Positions 22,009 to 33,929 of a stretch of 64,000 nucleotides of DNA are shown here, one piece after another; the stretch's first letter is position 1; each line of letters begins with the position of its first letter. The notes under the pieces are model-generated. The model had not been told where the DNA came from, did not search any database, and saw only the letters and a list, made by a program, of their open reading frames with translations. Source of the DNA: Cryptomeria japonica (taxonomy: Eukaryota; Streptophyta; Pinopsida; Cupressales; Cupressaceae); contig NC_081412.1 of the NCBI RefSeq assembly GCF_030272615.1, positions 543,820,335-543,884,334 of the forward strand. The letters are read 5' to 3'. The position numbers and the translations under genes were made by a program.

Positions 22009-22748
22009 TGTTAGGATTCCCAAAGATACTCAGAGGGGGGTGAATCAGTATCTGACCGGTATAAGAATTTACTTGAATTATAACATGAAAAGCATATCAA
22101 AATTGTGTATCGGTAAACCAAAAATAATGCAATAAATAAGAACAACAACCACAACATAAGAGACACACCATAACATAGTATTTTTTTAATGAGGAAACCC
22201 GGTGTGGAAAAAACCTTGGTGGGATTTGTGACCCACAATATTCGCTTACTGGACAATAAGAGAATATTACTATTTACAAAAGAAGTCATACTGACTTACA
22301 AAATTGGATTATACAAATCCAATGTCTTGTACTACTTCAGATCAGCATCTCCTATGCCAGATTCAGTACTAGTTTAAGCTCTACAATATTCATAAACCCT
22401 TATCCAATATCTACCTTACAATTTCATATTAGGTCTACATTAATATTTTCATCTATATCTCTTTCTAAATGTTCTACAATGATCTCATACTTATATGAGT
22501 CATATTACAATCTGCCAAGCCGGCTTACAAAAGATTTTACAATTAATTACCAAATATAATTACATAAAAATTCCTATCGGCCAGGGTGTCGGTAATCTTC
22601 CTTTACGGTGTCGGTGATCTGTATGTTGGTGTAGAGTTTGTTGGTGCTAGTGCCTATGTCTGTCGGTATCACATGATTGTAAGGTTTCCATCAATGACAA
22701 TAGCTTCAATCACCTACAATTTCTCATTGGAGTGTGCATTTGCCAACA
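22009..22748 (-). repeat. 5' LTR (element on minus strand)
   Basis: 740 bp, from TGTTAGGATTCCC to TTGCCAACA on the plus strand; the partner of 16208-17003, somewhat shorter. The CAACG duplication follows at 22749. Confidence 0.85.
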
Positions 22749-25079
22749 CAACGTACATATCCTAATGAACCACAAACATTTTTGACAAGGTTGTTGTACA
22801 CGCGACGTTGATTTCATCGAAATGAGAACAAAATTTGGCTCCACCTCGTCAGAAAATAGACAACAGTTCAGTGTATTTTTTATGATTTCAAATGGGCATT
22901 TTGCAATGCTCTATGGTTTTTTTCTTCAATAGATGGACAAAAATTTGTGATGAACACTGCAAACATTTCCCTTGCTTCCAACTGACCATTTTTGGTCGTC
23001 GTTCTAATGAAAAAGGGAAACACCATTATAGAGACAAAATTCAAACCAAGGTTTCATCATTAATTCACCAATATTTCATCGCTATGTTAGCAAACATTCA
23101 TCGAAAATTGGAGTCAAATACATTAGTGACTTTTTTAACATGTGACTGTTACAAGGAATATTGTAAGACCTTTTTCTAGAAATGTAAAATGGACATTTAT
23201 CTAACTACAAGGTTTGGAGTTGTTATTCATCATTCAAGTTGTCAAAATAGCACATCTAGCATGAAGTGTCTTAAAATGACTTTTAAAATATTATACTAAA
23301 GCTTAATCTAAAAATCTCTATTAGTTGAACAAAAAGAATCATTTTTTGTTAATAAAATATCATATTTTTATTTAAAATGTAACATATATGCAACATAAAT
23401 AGACCAAATACCTATCAGTAATGATAATTTATATTAAGCCTACCTTTTATATCCAACACAAATTGACCAATAGTTGACCACTAAAACGTTTTGATAATTC
23501 TTCACATTTCATGGAAAAATACAAGGATTTTATTGTGCTCGCCTTTTATATTTGTGATCAGACAAATTATTAACATTAAATTATCCAATTTATTTATATT
23601 TCTATTCCAATAGTTTTTTATAAGGGGTAAAACGTATTTTGAGGGGATTTGAAACCCTCTAGAATTAATAGGAATCCAAAACCCACAAGTAGAATATTGC
23701 AAAAAGATACAAACAAAGACTAATAGGAAGCAATCACCAACTAAACGTTAATGAGGTAGTTAAGAACAAGCAAAGCCACCCACTTGGCCTAAGCCATCAG
23801 ACAAGCAATGTAAGTAACATAAGAGATAAGGGTTTTCCAAGGCTCCCTTAACCTGAAACTAGATCCAAGATCCAAGGGTTTTACCGAGGCACCCTTAACC
23901 TGCATCAAGATCCAAGGGTTTTTCCAGGCACCCTTAACTTGATACTCCAATAGTTGTACACATAGGAATAATATTTTTTCACTATGACAACCATACTTGT
24001 TTAAATGAGCATGTTTAATATTAAATGGCCATCTTATTAGTTTCTACCAAAGGCAGGATACTATTGCATTCATTGAATTATAAAATTTTAGTTAATTTGA
24101 CCAATGAATGCAAAGAATTAAGAATTTTCAATAAAAGTTCTATAGTCTCAGTTTAATTTTTAATTTTACATGTTTATTAAAATACTATTTTTCTTTATTC
24201 TTATTTGTTTGTGTGGGTGAAAAATTAAAATTTTCCAACACAAAAAAAGACATTATTATGCATAAAGTAGTACATCATTTATTTCTATTGCATCACTATC
24301 ACATTAATTATTTACTCACAAGCTACTTAGCAATATGATGAATTTCACATCATTTAATAAAGCCAAAATTTTAGGCCAATCACTAGTCTCTTGATTATAA
24401 TATGAATCATAATATCAATTTTCACTCTAAAACCTAAATCAATTAATCATATTTCTAACCCTATTATTTAATTCAAACAAAAGGTGATATTTACCTCTCA
24501 CAATAGTCAAACAAAATATTATGTATATGATACCACCAAAATTTTTTAGAAGAGTCAAAACCATAGTGGTGCAAATAAAAAACCACAAATCCTAGAATTT
24601 CCCCTTATTAAAAGTGATAATTATTTTAGAGTACATTTAAATAGTGTGGTATGCCAAATGATAAAAATAAAGATAAAGGAAAAAAAAGCTAAGTAGTCCC
24701 TATGACAAAATTGATATTTTTAAGTGTGTGCTTGGGTGATTGAACCATAGTGCGAAAATCTAACTTTTTAAATATTTTTCCATTAAGAAGTCCACTTGTA
24801 AATCTCATATACAACTTGTGAGCAGATTTTTCTAAACATAGATTTATACATTGTTTTATGTGTAATTAATTATTTGGTATATGTATCTATTAAATAGAGG
24901 ATTTTGACAATAAATATAATTAATATTGAAGTCTTAGATAATATTTGAATTAGTGCATTGGTTATATGTTCTTAGAAACTAATAGGAAATATTATGAGAT
25001 CTTTATAAAAAAAAGTTAAATGAGATAAATTCATAAAAATAAATATCATGAGAATTGAACATTTTAAATTAAAAAATTA
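22749..25079. other. Intergenic, AT-rich
   Basis: No gene recognised. A 95-codon frame at 22892-23179 has no motif. From about 23200 to 25079 the DNA is very AT-rich. A small tandem repeat at 23828-23948 is listed separately. Confidence 0.5.
23828..23948 (+). repeat. Three-copy 40-46 bp tandem repeat
   Basis: The phrase AAGGGTTTT(C/A)C, then CCCTTAACCTG, then AGATCC is repeated three times with small changes. Each unit contains a small inverted pair (AAGGG ... CCCTTA). Confidence 0.7.
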
Positions 25080-25582
25080 TGAATCAAATATTTTTATTTC
25101 AAAAAGTTTGTTTTTATCTTAGTGTTTTAAAAATGTCTATCTCAAATGAACTAAAAAGTTAAAAAATGTACTTTTATTTTTTCATATATTTGACACCTTT
25201 TGGAATACTCTCAATAATTAGTGCATTATTTTCTTGACTTGCCCATTTAGAGATAAGTGCCCCTATTAAACTCTCTAATTTAATTTTCAATATTTATTAC
25301 AATTATCAATCCATTTAATAAATCTAGATTAATTGTGATTATACATTCTATTTATTTAATTGGCTTGGATTATTAATGTAAATAATTCTATTTTGTTACA
25401 TAAATTAGTCAACCTAATATGTCATATGTTACCACATAGGCTTTGGTCCTAAGGTTTATTTATTCTACATTAGGATTTTATACTTATTTATTTCTTCCTT
25501 ACCTTCTCTCCAAGATTTAGTTAGTGTTTTAAAATTCTCTTTCATTTCATATATGTATCCTTTTGTAAGGTTTATAATATTA
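25080..25582 (+). repeat. Left copy of direct repeat flanking a LINE
   Basis: Aligns with 32045-32475 in the same orientation, with many substitutions and a few indels. Landmarks shared by both: TTTTTATCTTAGTG, TATTTATTACAATTATCAA, ATTTATTTAATTGGCTT, CTTCTCTCCAAGATTT, TTTCATTTCATATATGTA. It has no coding content. Confidence 0.75.
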
Positions 25583-25789
25583 AATTTCAAATATCTTAAA
25601 TATTTTTTTTTTAATAAACTAATTTTACAATAAAATAAATATAAATATTATATTTCATGAAATAAAACACAACAAAATAAGTATTGTTTTAAAAAAATGC
25701 ATAAATTGGCTCTGCAAATTTTGTTGGACGTTAATGGCAGATCAAGAGGAATCTCATAAAGACAGAAAGGGTAGGAACATGTGGAGGAA

Positions 25790-26880
25790 GAAGAAGAGAT
25801 GGTGGTGGACCTTCGGGCCAAGATGGAAGAAGATAACGAGTTCTGGGAGAAGAGGGCAGTGATCGCCAAGATTATTGGTCTTAACTGGCCAAGAAAAAAT
25901 ATCAAATAGTTAGTGGATGATAAGTGGGGAGATCGCATAGTAAAATGCATCCCAAAGGGGTTTTTCATGGTTCTCTTTGAAAACCAATAAGAGGGACACC
26001 GTATCTTCAACCAGGAGAACTGATTTGTAGAGAAGTATGCAGTGTATATTCAACCCTGGACACCTAATTTCAATCCCATCCCTTTGGTAGTCTATTCAAG
26101 GCTGATATGGGTATATTTATATAATTTGCCAATTGAATATTTGAGCGAAGCCTATTTGGAGAAAATTGGCAGGTCGCTCAGGATAGTACTGGAAACAGAT
26201 TTCGATGAGGACAATGATCTGTGCAAATCTATTAGAATTAGATTAGCGACGGTCAAGAGAATCCCATAATATATCGTTCTTCATTCTGGTAATGGTTGGT
26301 GGAGATAGAAGCTTGAGATCCAAAGAGACTTTTTTAATTGCTCCAGGTACAGTAGCAAGATGGATGTTATTAGGGATTGTAGACTGTTTCTCAGAAAAGC
26401 AAGGAAACCTTTTAAAAACCTGGTACAATAGTGGATGAGAAAACCAGAGAAAATGGTTAATAATTCATGTAATAACCAAGAAGAACCATCTCTACATCAA
26501 AAACAAAATGCATCATCTTCAGTGATGTGTAGGGATGTAAATCTACAATTAGAGAATAGCAACGCAAACGTCCCTATAGAATGAGTAGTGGCAGGGGATC
26601 CCTCCAAATAGACAGAGGTGGGAGACAAGATAGGAGAAGTGGACTCGTCATCCCCTAAAATATTTATGTATAACAAAGGCTTATTTGATATAGAGATTGA
26701 ACTGGACAAGGACCTTGAGGAAGAATTTTTCTAGGAGGACGCCCTGGAAAATGTGGATCTGAGGTGTATTAGTCAATCGGTGAACATCCTACTGGGGAAG
26801 GCAAAGGGTCTCAGAGGAAGGAGAAGCAAGCGACAAAAGAGGGAAGAAAGTGCCAATGAGGAAAGCTAAGGGAGAAGGGC
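25790..26880 (+). pseudogene. LINE ORF1, DUF4283-like
   Basis: The frame includes DLRAKMEEDNEFWEKRAVIA, KGFFMVLFENQ, and VVYSRLIWVYLYNLPIEYLS followed by KIGRSLRIVLETDFDEDND. This is the DUF4283 domain typical of ORF1 proteins of plant L1 elements (a nucleic-acid-binding fold that packages the LINE RNA). Longest open part is 26042-26269. The C-terminal part is low in complexity and ends in a basic segment RGRRSKRQKREESANEE near 26815-26865. Several in-frame stops. Confidence 0.7.
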
Positions 26881-26896
26881 TCTCCCTTGACAAAAG

Positions 26897-29800
26897 ATGA
26901 AGATCACCACTTGGAACGTCAGGGATCTATCGACTCCTGACAAAAGATGCTTGGTCAAGTGAGCGTTGGTTAGATGCAGTAGGGACATAATTGCAATTCA
27001 AGAAACACAAATTAATTATGATAAGGCAGATCATTTTATTAAGTCATGTAAGGTATGGGAAGGCTTCTTCCAAGAAGCAATTGGGATAGTTGGAGGGTTG
27101 GGTATGATGTGGAACCCTTCTCAGGTTAAAGTATTGCTCTTGGAGAAAGCTGGACATTAGATGTTATGTACAGTTTACAGCTTTAAGGAGAATCTGAACT
27201 TCCCCTTAATTAACATATATGGACCAACGAAAACTCTGGAAAAGGGTCAATTGTGGCAGGTCCTTATGAATAAAATTTTAGTTATGGGTAACGACAAGAT
27301 AGTAGTGGTTGGAGACTTTAACATCTTACTAGATTTGGGAGAGAAACAAGACGGTCTAAGAATACCAAATAAGATAATGGAAGATTTTAGAGAATTTGTC
27401 AAGCAGAATCACTTGATGGATGTGGACCCCAAGAACGGGACCTTCACGTGGACCAACCAATGAGCAAACTTTGCTCACATATCAGAATGACTGGATAGGA
27501 ATTTTATAGGAGAAGCATGGATGGAGTCGTCCTTTCAGGTAGAAGCTTACATCCTTCCAATCTCTTTGTCTGATCACTTCCCTGTAGAACTCAAATTGAG
27601 TGAGGCCCCAATCAAAGGTAGTATCAGCTTCAAAATATTGAGCATGTAGTGGAGAGACCCTGAATTCATTTCTCTTCTACAACAATGGTGGATAGAAAGC
27701 AACATATATAGGGGAACTTTGAGCTACGCTTTTGTGAAAAGACTAAAATTCCTACAAGAAAAGATTAAAAAATGGAATATAGATTCATTCAAAAATATAT
27801 TTGTAGAAAGGAATAGAATAGAGGAAGAATTAAATCAAATAAATTTGACCACTATAAATTTAGGAATGTCAAATGATTCATACCATAGAGAAGCTGCACT
27901 CAAACAAGAATTGGCAGAATTTCTTCTGAGAGAAGAAAGCTTTTGGTGAGACAAATCAATGGAGCTTTGGATCAGAGAGGGAGATGTGAACATGAAGTTC
28001 TTCCATGCATCAGTAAAAGAAAATAGGATCAAGAATAGAGTTGCTGAGATTACAGACCAGGATGGTAATAGGCACTTTACTCCCGAAGCCATCGAGGAAG
28101 TAGTTGTCACCCTCTTCAGAAATCTGCTTGGGGAAGCCGAGGAGAACAACTTGCATTACCTCTTGACAGTGGAATGTATTCCAAGAGTGATCTCGGAGGA
28201 AGATAACAGAAAGATTTGCAGTCCATTCATGATGGAGGAAGTCAAGAAGGTTGTCTTCGACCATCATCTGAATAAAGCCTAGGGGCCAGATGGCTTCACT
28301 ATGGAATTTTTCTAGAAATGTTGGGTGTTCATGAGATCTGATATTTTCTCAGTAGTGGAATACTTTAGGAAATAGGGGAAGTTGGTTAAAGAGATCAATC
28401 ATACCAATATAGCGTTGATACCAAAAAAGCAGGACTGCTCTTCAATCACGGACTTTAGGCCGATATCTTTATGCAACTCCCTATACAAAAACATATCTAA
28501 GGCTTTGGTCAATAGGCTCAAACCGATTTTGTAGAGAATAATCTCGTCGGAGCAGCACAGTTTTACTCTGGGGTGTGAAATTACAAACAACATCATTTTG
28601 GTGGCAGAAACCATCCATTCAATGCACTCATCCAAATTCCAAGGTATGGTCATTAAACTAGACATGTCTAAAGCCTATGATCGAGTGAAATGGGGCTTTT
28701 TATTGGAGGTTCTTAGAAAGTTCGGATTTGATAAAAAATGGCTAAGATGTATTGTCCATTGTATTACATCCGTTCATTTTTTCAATATTGGTCAATGGGT
28801 CTGCATATGGCTTTTTTCAAGCTTCTAATGGGCTTTGACAAGGAGATCCTTTGTCACCATTTCTTTTTGTTCTTATGGCAGAAGTTTTTGGTAGGCATAT
28901 TAAGAACAAGGTTGGGCTAGGTACGTGGAAAGGATTTCTTATTCATGATAGATTGCCTCCGATCTCCCATTCGCAATTTGTGGACGATACTATTCTTTTC
29001 GATGTAGCATCGGAAAGAGAAGCTCACATCATCTGGAAGGTGCTAGAAGATTATGAAACAAATTCTGGATGAGGTATGAACAGGCAAAAGCCAAGGATAT
29101 ATTTACTCAATACAATTAAGATTACTCAGGAAAAGATAGTAAGGTTGTTGCAATTCAGCCAGGGTTCCTTTCCTATTCAATATCTTGGGGTTCCTTTATT
29201 CGCAAGCAGATTGGATAATAGACTATGGGAGGAAGTAGTCAACAATTACAAAATTAAATTGCCCTCTGGAAGAATAAGTGGCTTTCACAGGCAAGTTGCA
29301 TTCAGATGATTAAATCAGTCTTAGTCATTATCCCCATTTATTATATGTCATGCTATAGGGCTCCACACAAGGCCTTGTCGGCATTGGATGGCTTGCTAAA
29401 AAGCTTCATCTGGGAAGGCTCGCAGGAGGAAAGAGAGATCCCTTTAATAAACAGGGACACAACTTGCTTGCTCAAGGTTGATGGAGGAGTAGGTCTTAGG
29501 AAGATGAATCTGTAGAACCTGGCTCTAGGTACGAAACTCGCATGGAAGATGTACATCAACCTTCAAAAAGGATGGTGTAAGTTGATGTTGCTCAAATACA
29601 TGGATTCAAATGAGCCAGAAAGAATTTTCACCATGGCTAACTCGATTGGTGGATCTCCAATTTGGAAGTTCATTTGGGAGAGTCGCAGGATCATAACATA
29701 GCATCTGTCATGGAATTTAGGTGATGGCTACAAGGCTAAATTTTGGAGGGACTCGTGGAACGGAGATAAAGCTCTTGAGGATGAGTTCGACGATCAAGAT

Positions 29801-31140
29801 TGGATTAATGAAATGGAAGCTTCTATGGGCATTTTGGTGGGAGATTATGTAGAAGAGGGTAGCCTAAACAGACCAACAAAGTAGAAAAGGATCGGTGAAC
29901 TACAAAATGCAAATAGCATGAAGGTGGTTGAAATCCTCAAAAGTAGGGTAGTACACATGGCATGCAGAACATACACCCTCATCTAGAATGTGGCTAAATT
30001 AGGTTCATATAAGGTTAGCTTAGGATATGAGTTACAAGGAAAGAGGCAGGAAGATAGAAGTTGGCCGGCTACTTTATGTTGGGATAAACGGGTGTTACTG
30101 AAAGTGGGGGCTTTCCTTTGGATCTCCCTGCATGGAAGAATCCTGACGAGTGATAGATTGAAAATAGTAAGCATTTCAGGGCCTAGCAGATGTTGTCTTT
30201 GTAAAAGTCAGGAAGAAACAGTGGACCACCTTTCGTTCAATTGTTCTTATGTAAGAAAGTGTTGGGATTGGTTGAATTTGTAGCTTCATAATTATATGGC
30301 TTTTAACCATACATTCAAAGACTTCATATTTGCTTGGCCGACTGGGGGCAAGCACTCAAAATGGGGAAGCTTGTGGATCACTAGCCCATCAATGGTTGTC
30401 TGGCACATGTGGAAGGAGAGAAATAGGAGGGTTTTTCAGGGAGGAAGAGATCGACGTCAATATCCTACTCAATAAAATTCAAGTGGCTATAAAAGAAATA
30501 ATTAACGACAAGATCCTCGGTAGAAAATTCAAATTCTACTCTAAATGGGATATGGAAATGGAATTAGTCTGGAAATTAAAAAAAAGCAGTAGTCATTCAC
30601 AAGGAGGCAAGTCAATTGAACGAAGCAAGGTCAAGTGGAAGCCCCCCCCTAGAGTTTGGAATAAATTGAATTTTGACGGAGCCAGTAAGGGTAACCCAGG
30701 TGCTTCTGGGTATGGAGCAGTTGTAAGAGATGAGGAAGGCAACCTAGTGGGGGCAGTATGTGGCCATGTGGGGTTAGATTCAAATAACATAGCAGAGATC
30801 ACAACTTTAGATGAAGGACTAAAATGGACATCAACAAATGGCATCCAAAGGGTGGTGACCGAAGGGGACTCCTAAGTCATCTTAAGTGGGATTATCAATA
30901 AGCGATTCACAAATTGGCGTTTAAACAACTGGATCCCTAGAATATAAGATCACGTTCAAAAGCTCATGGACTATCAAATCCAACACACATATCGTGAAGG
31001 TAACCAAGTGGCGAACCTCCTAGCTAATCACGAAGTAGCTCGATCTCTGCTAGCAGTTATATCGCCTACAAATGTAGGGAACAAAGATATCCAGCTAAGA
31101 TTGCTTGAGGATAGAGCCACATTCCCAAGATCGGAATAGG
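26897..31140 (+). pseudogene. LINE ORF2: EN, RT, zf-RVT, RNase H
   Basis: Starts at the ATG of MKITTWNVRDLS. Endonuclease (26897 to about 27600): IQETQ, VVVGDFNILLD, NGTFTWTNQ and SLSDHFPV carry the catalytic E, D, N and SDH positions. Reverse transcriptase (about 28270-29300): GPDGF, LIPKK, DFRPISLCNSLYKN, KLDMSKAYDRV and FVDDTILF, the F-x-DD active-site box. Zf-RVT (29990-30283): AFLWISLHGRILT, CCLCKSQEETVDHLSFNC. RNase H (about 30640-31080): KLNFDGASKGNPG, ITTLDEGL, VVTEGDS, YREGNQVANLLAN. All domains are present in normal order; roughly fifteen in-frame stops plus some frame changes are scattered through it. The protein would nick target DNA and reverse-transcribe the LINE RNA in place. 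Confidence 0.85.
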
Positions 31141-31358
31141 ATGTAATCTATGGCCACTTTTTGTTATCGAGATAAGAGAGGTATGCTCTTATCTTTTTTT
31201 CACGAGGGTGGACAGTCATCTACGGCATCCTTTTTCTGGTTTTGAATCCCGTGTGAACTAGAACTTGGAAGGAGTAAGGACTGGGAATCCATCAGTTTTA
31301 GGCCTATTTATAGAAAAGAGAGGGAAATGTAGTGTGTGGATTTCGGATTTAGCAAAAT

Positions 31359-31905
31359 GGTGCACAGATTTGGTCTTAGTTGCCTCTGTCATGAGGAGAC
31401 ACTGGAAGCCTAGTGTGAATGCCTATTTGATATAGACATCGAGGGGAAAAGAGCTATTCAGGGCGTTCTTGATGATGCTTTTAGTGAAGATAGGCATTGG
31501 TGTGATGGATATGTCTATGAGATCATATTGTGCCTGCTGGTTGATGTCCTTCCATCGAAGGAAGCCTGTGTGGAGAAACTAGAAGGCTTTGTGTAGGAAG
31601 AGGATGTGGAAGCGGTGGCGGGAGCGGTGCTCAAAATGGAGGAGGAGTGGGCCAGCATACTTGGACTTTATTTCAACTCGATGGCCATTCTCTTGGATGC
31701 GGAGTGTTCAAACCCAAAAGACGAAATCCATCTAGCAGCCGATTTATGGTAGAAGCATGGGAGATCTTTAGGCTTGGAGTTAGGAACGCAGACCTGGGCC
31801 CGTTTAGAGGGATGATGTTGCAAGAAGATGGGTGGTTGTCGGAAGGTAGTATTGACAAGGTGGTGACCAAAGGCTTGCGGATGACCACCATACTTAGGCT
31901 TATGT
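31359..31905 (+). pseudogene. Reading frame 3' of LINE1 RNase H
   Basis: Beyond ORF2 one frame stays largely open for about 180 codons: it begins MVHRFGLSCLCHEETLEA and continues with FDIDIEGKRAIQGVLDDAFS, EIILCLLVDVLPSKEACVE and AVLKMEEEWASILGLYFNSM, with about three in-frame stops. Leu/Glu/Asp content is protein-like and unlike the AT-rich flanks. No family recognised. A second open frame of 86 codons (31647-31907) overlaps it in another phase and is likely a shadow. The position, after RNase H in a LINE, parallels the ORF at 13517-11885. Confidence 0.4.
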
Positions 31906-32024
31906 AATCTGATAATATGTATCTATTTAAGTTAGTTTAAACCGTTCTATGAATGATCATATGTAAGTACTATCCCAGATGAATATAGGGTGCTATCGCC
32001 ATCTTGATAGTACTTGATGATAAC

Positions 32025-32044
32025 AATATATATATATATATATA
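32025..32044 (+). repeat. (TA)n tail at LINE 3' end
   Basis: About ten TA units directly between the last LINE sequence and the right copy of the flanking direct repeat. Simple A-rich or TA-rich tails close many plant LINEs. Confidence 0.6.
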
Positions 32045-32475
32045 TTTTAAAATATTTCTTTTTATCTTAGTGCCTTAAAAATGTTTACCTCAAAATGAAC
32101 TTAAAAATAAAAGAATGTATTTTTATTTTTAATATATTGGATACCTTAGAGATAAGTACCTGATTAAACTCTCATTTATCTTTTAATATTTATTACAATT
32201 ATCAACCCAACTAATAAATTTAGATTAATTATGATTATAGATCATATTTATTTAATTGGCTTAGATTATTCAATGTAAAAAATTCTATTTTCTTAGAGAA
32301 ATCGGTCAACCTAATATTTAATATATCATTACATAGACTTTGGCCCTAAGATTTATTTATTCTATATTAGGGTTTTATATTTATTAATTTCTTCTTTATC
32401 TTCTCTCCAAGATTTGGTTAGGGTTTTATTTCCTCTTTCATTTCATATATGTAACCCTTTCTAAAGGTTTTAGCT
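32045..32475 (+). repeat. Right copy of direct repeat flanking a LINE
   Basis: Counterpart of 25080-25582. It starts at the end of the (TA)n tail and continues to TGTAACCCTTTCTAAAGG, after which the two copies part. Confidence 0.75.
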
Positions 32476-33321
32476 CATAGAGTGAGCTTACTTCCACCCA
32501 TCCTATCTACAAGTGATTTAACACTTGGATTTCATTTATATGTTTGATTCTTAACATTCATCAAACCCATACCTACCCATCCATAGATTGTGGTTAGTAC
32601 TTGTCTTTATCACCTTCTTCCTCTCTCACTCTTCCCCCCTCTATCTCTAAACTATCCAAATATTTTTCTATTTTCAACTCACAACTAACAACACTATTGA
32701 TAGGAACTTGATGCATTGTGCCCCTTGTTTTATAAAGGACACACTTATAGTGGATAGTTATGATAATTTATTTGAACAAAGAATCATTCATTTCACTTAC
32801 TAATGAATGTATTTATGGGCTTTTTACATAACATTCATAGGTTCACATATATTCATATGTCTAATTTGACCAACATTTGGTTATTATTTTATTTACATAT
32901 GGACTATTTATTTACAATATATAGTATAAATATGTGACAAGATTGAATATTATAAATACAAGTGGATGCACAACTATTGACCTCTCTCCACTAAAGAAGT
33001 TATCTATTTTATTTTATGAAAAGTAGTAGTTCAAGTTTGACTTTATAAGTTTTTACTATTTGATGACTTATCAACTATTTAGACTTTACAAGACACCCAA
33101 ATTTTACACTTTCAAAATCTAAACCAAATTTTTTTTTAAATAATAATTTTCTATAAATATAAAATGCAATAATAAAAATTTAAAATTAAATATATTTAAA
33201 AATAAATAAACTAAACTTTACCCTAAATAAACAACTGGTTAATATATATACATATGTAGATACAATGTGAATTAATGTAGTATTAATAGTCTCGCCCAAG
33301 TCTTTCAACGCGTGGAATACT
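32476..33321. other. Intergenic, AT-rich
   Basis: No gene recognised. Contains runs of A/T and a short TA-rich stretch near 33240. Confidence 0.5.
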
Positions 33322-33567
33322 CTACCATTCTATTCTTTCTGCCCATCTTTTCCCTGTTCAGCTCTGGAAACTGCGAGTAAAATTATACGAAGTTTCGCAC
33401 ATTGCCAAAATGTATATAGGTCCATTGTCTGAATCAAATAGTCTCTACCATTCTATTCTTTCAGCCAATCTTTTCGCTGTTCAACTCTTCGGAAACTGCG
33501 AGTAAATTATACGAAGTTTCGCACATTGCCAAAATGTGTATAGGTCCATTGTTTGAATCAAATAGTC
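33322..33567 (+). repeat. Tandem duplication of a 123-bp unit
   Basis: 33322-33444 and 33445-33567 are nearly identical (start CTACCATTCTATTCTTTC, end CAAATAGTC). The unit includes TATACGAAGTTTCGCACATT, which holds the inverted pair CGAA ... TTCG. It lies about 360 bp upstream of the GLR start codon, a possible promoter duplication. Confidence 0.85.
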
Positions 33568-33840
33568 GTATTTTATGATCAACGAAAGGACAGATCCACA
33601 CCTCATCCATCTTTGGGAAAGTGCGAGGATTGGTAGTGTCCAATTTCCTAGATTTAAAACCAGAGTCTTTTAGAGTGTACCAAATATCTTTCATACATTA
33701 TAAAAGATAAATGATACTTTAGTACATTCTAGGAACGGATAGGCATTTCACCACACCTCATCATCTGTTGCTGCTATTGTCAGTAACGTGACGATACCGC
33801 CTAATCGAGTCAGTCAACACCCTTCCTGCCATCACAGGAA

Positions 33841-33870
33841 ATAAGTTAACATTTGATGTTAACTTATAAA
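33841..33870 (+). promoter_or_regulatory. Palindrome and TATA-like box before GLR
   Basis: ATAAGTTAACAT-TTG-ATGTTAACTTAT is a perfect 12-bp inverted repeat with a 3-base loop (33841-33867); its right arm runs into TATAAATG. The TATA-like box lies about 62 bp before the GLR ATG at 33930. Functional use is inferred from position only. Confidence 0.4.
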
Positions 33871-33929
33871 TGAAGCGATTCTAGGCATTGTTCGATTATG
33901 CAAATTACCTCACCAGAAGAGGTGTAAGT

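Larger units (their letters stand above)
16208..22748 (-). mobile_element. LTR element with gag and extra ORFs, no pol
   Basis: Both LTRs, a tRNA-Met primer binding site, a polypurine tract and the 5-bp duplication CAACG (16203-16207 and 22749-22753) define the element exactly. It is read on the minus strand: LTR 22748-22009, primer site, gag-like region with coiled coil and zinc knuckles, then a long region with non-pol reading frames, polypurine tract, LTR 17003-16208. I see no protease, integrase, reverse transcriptase or RNase H, so it must rely on a partner for copying. The primer site, polypurine tract and LTR ends match plant Copia (Sirevirus-like) habit. The coding parts are broken in several places. 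The LTRs differ at roughly 18 positions in their first 270 bp by eye, so the insertion is moderately old. Confidence 0.8.
25700..32044 (+). mobile_element. L1-type LINE with ORF1, ORF2, extra 3' frame
   Basis: Order on the plus strand: ORF1 with a DUF4283-like domain (about 25790-26880), ORF2 with endonuclease, reverse transcriptase, zf-RVT and RNase H (26897 to about 31140), about 900 bp that include another reading frame, and a (TA)n tail at 32025-32044. About 6.3 kb, close to full length for a plant L1. Many in-frame stops in all parts make it a dead, fairly old copy. The 5' end is uncertain by some tens of bases and I cannot define a target duplication with confidence. It lies between two copies of a ~430-500 bp direct repeat. 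Confidence 0.8.

Noticed and set aside
25080-32475. Reading the flanking direct repeat as LTRs of one element
   Set aside because: No TG...CA ends, primer site or polypurine tract could be found, and the interior is a LINE.
33888-33929. Upstream extension of the GLR frame from 33888
   Set aside because: It begins with TTG, not ATG; the ATG at 33930 leads directly into a signal-peptide-like segment.
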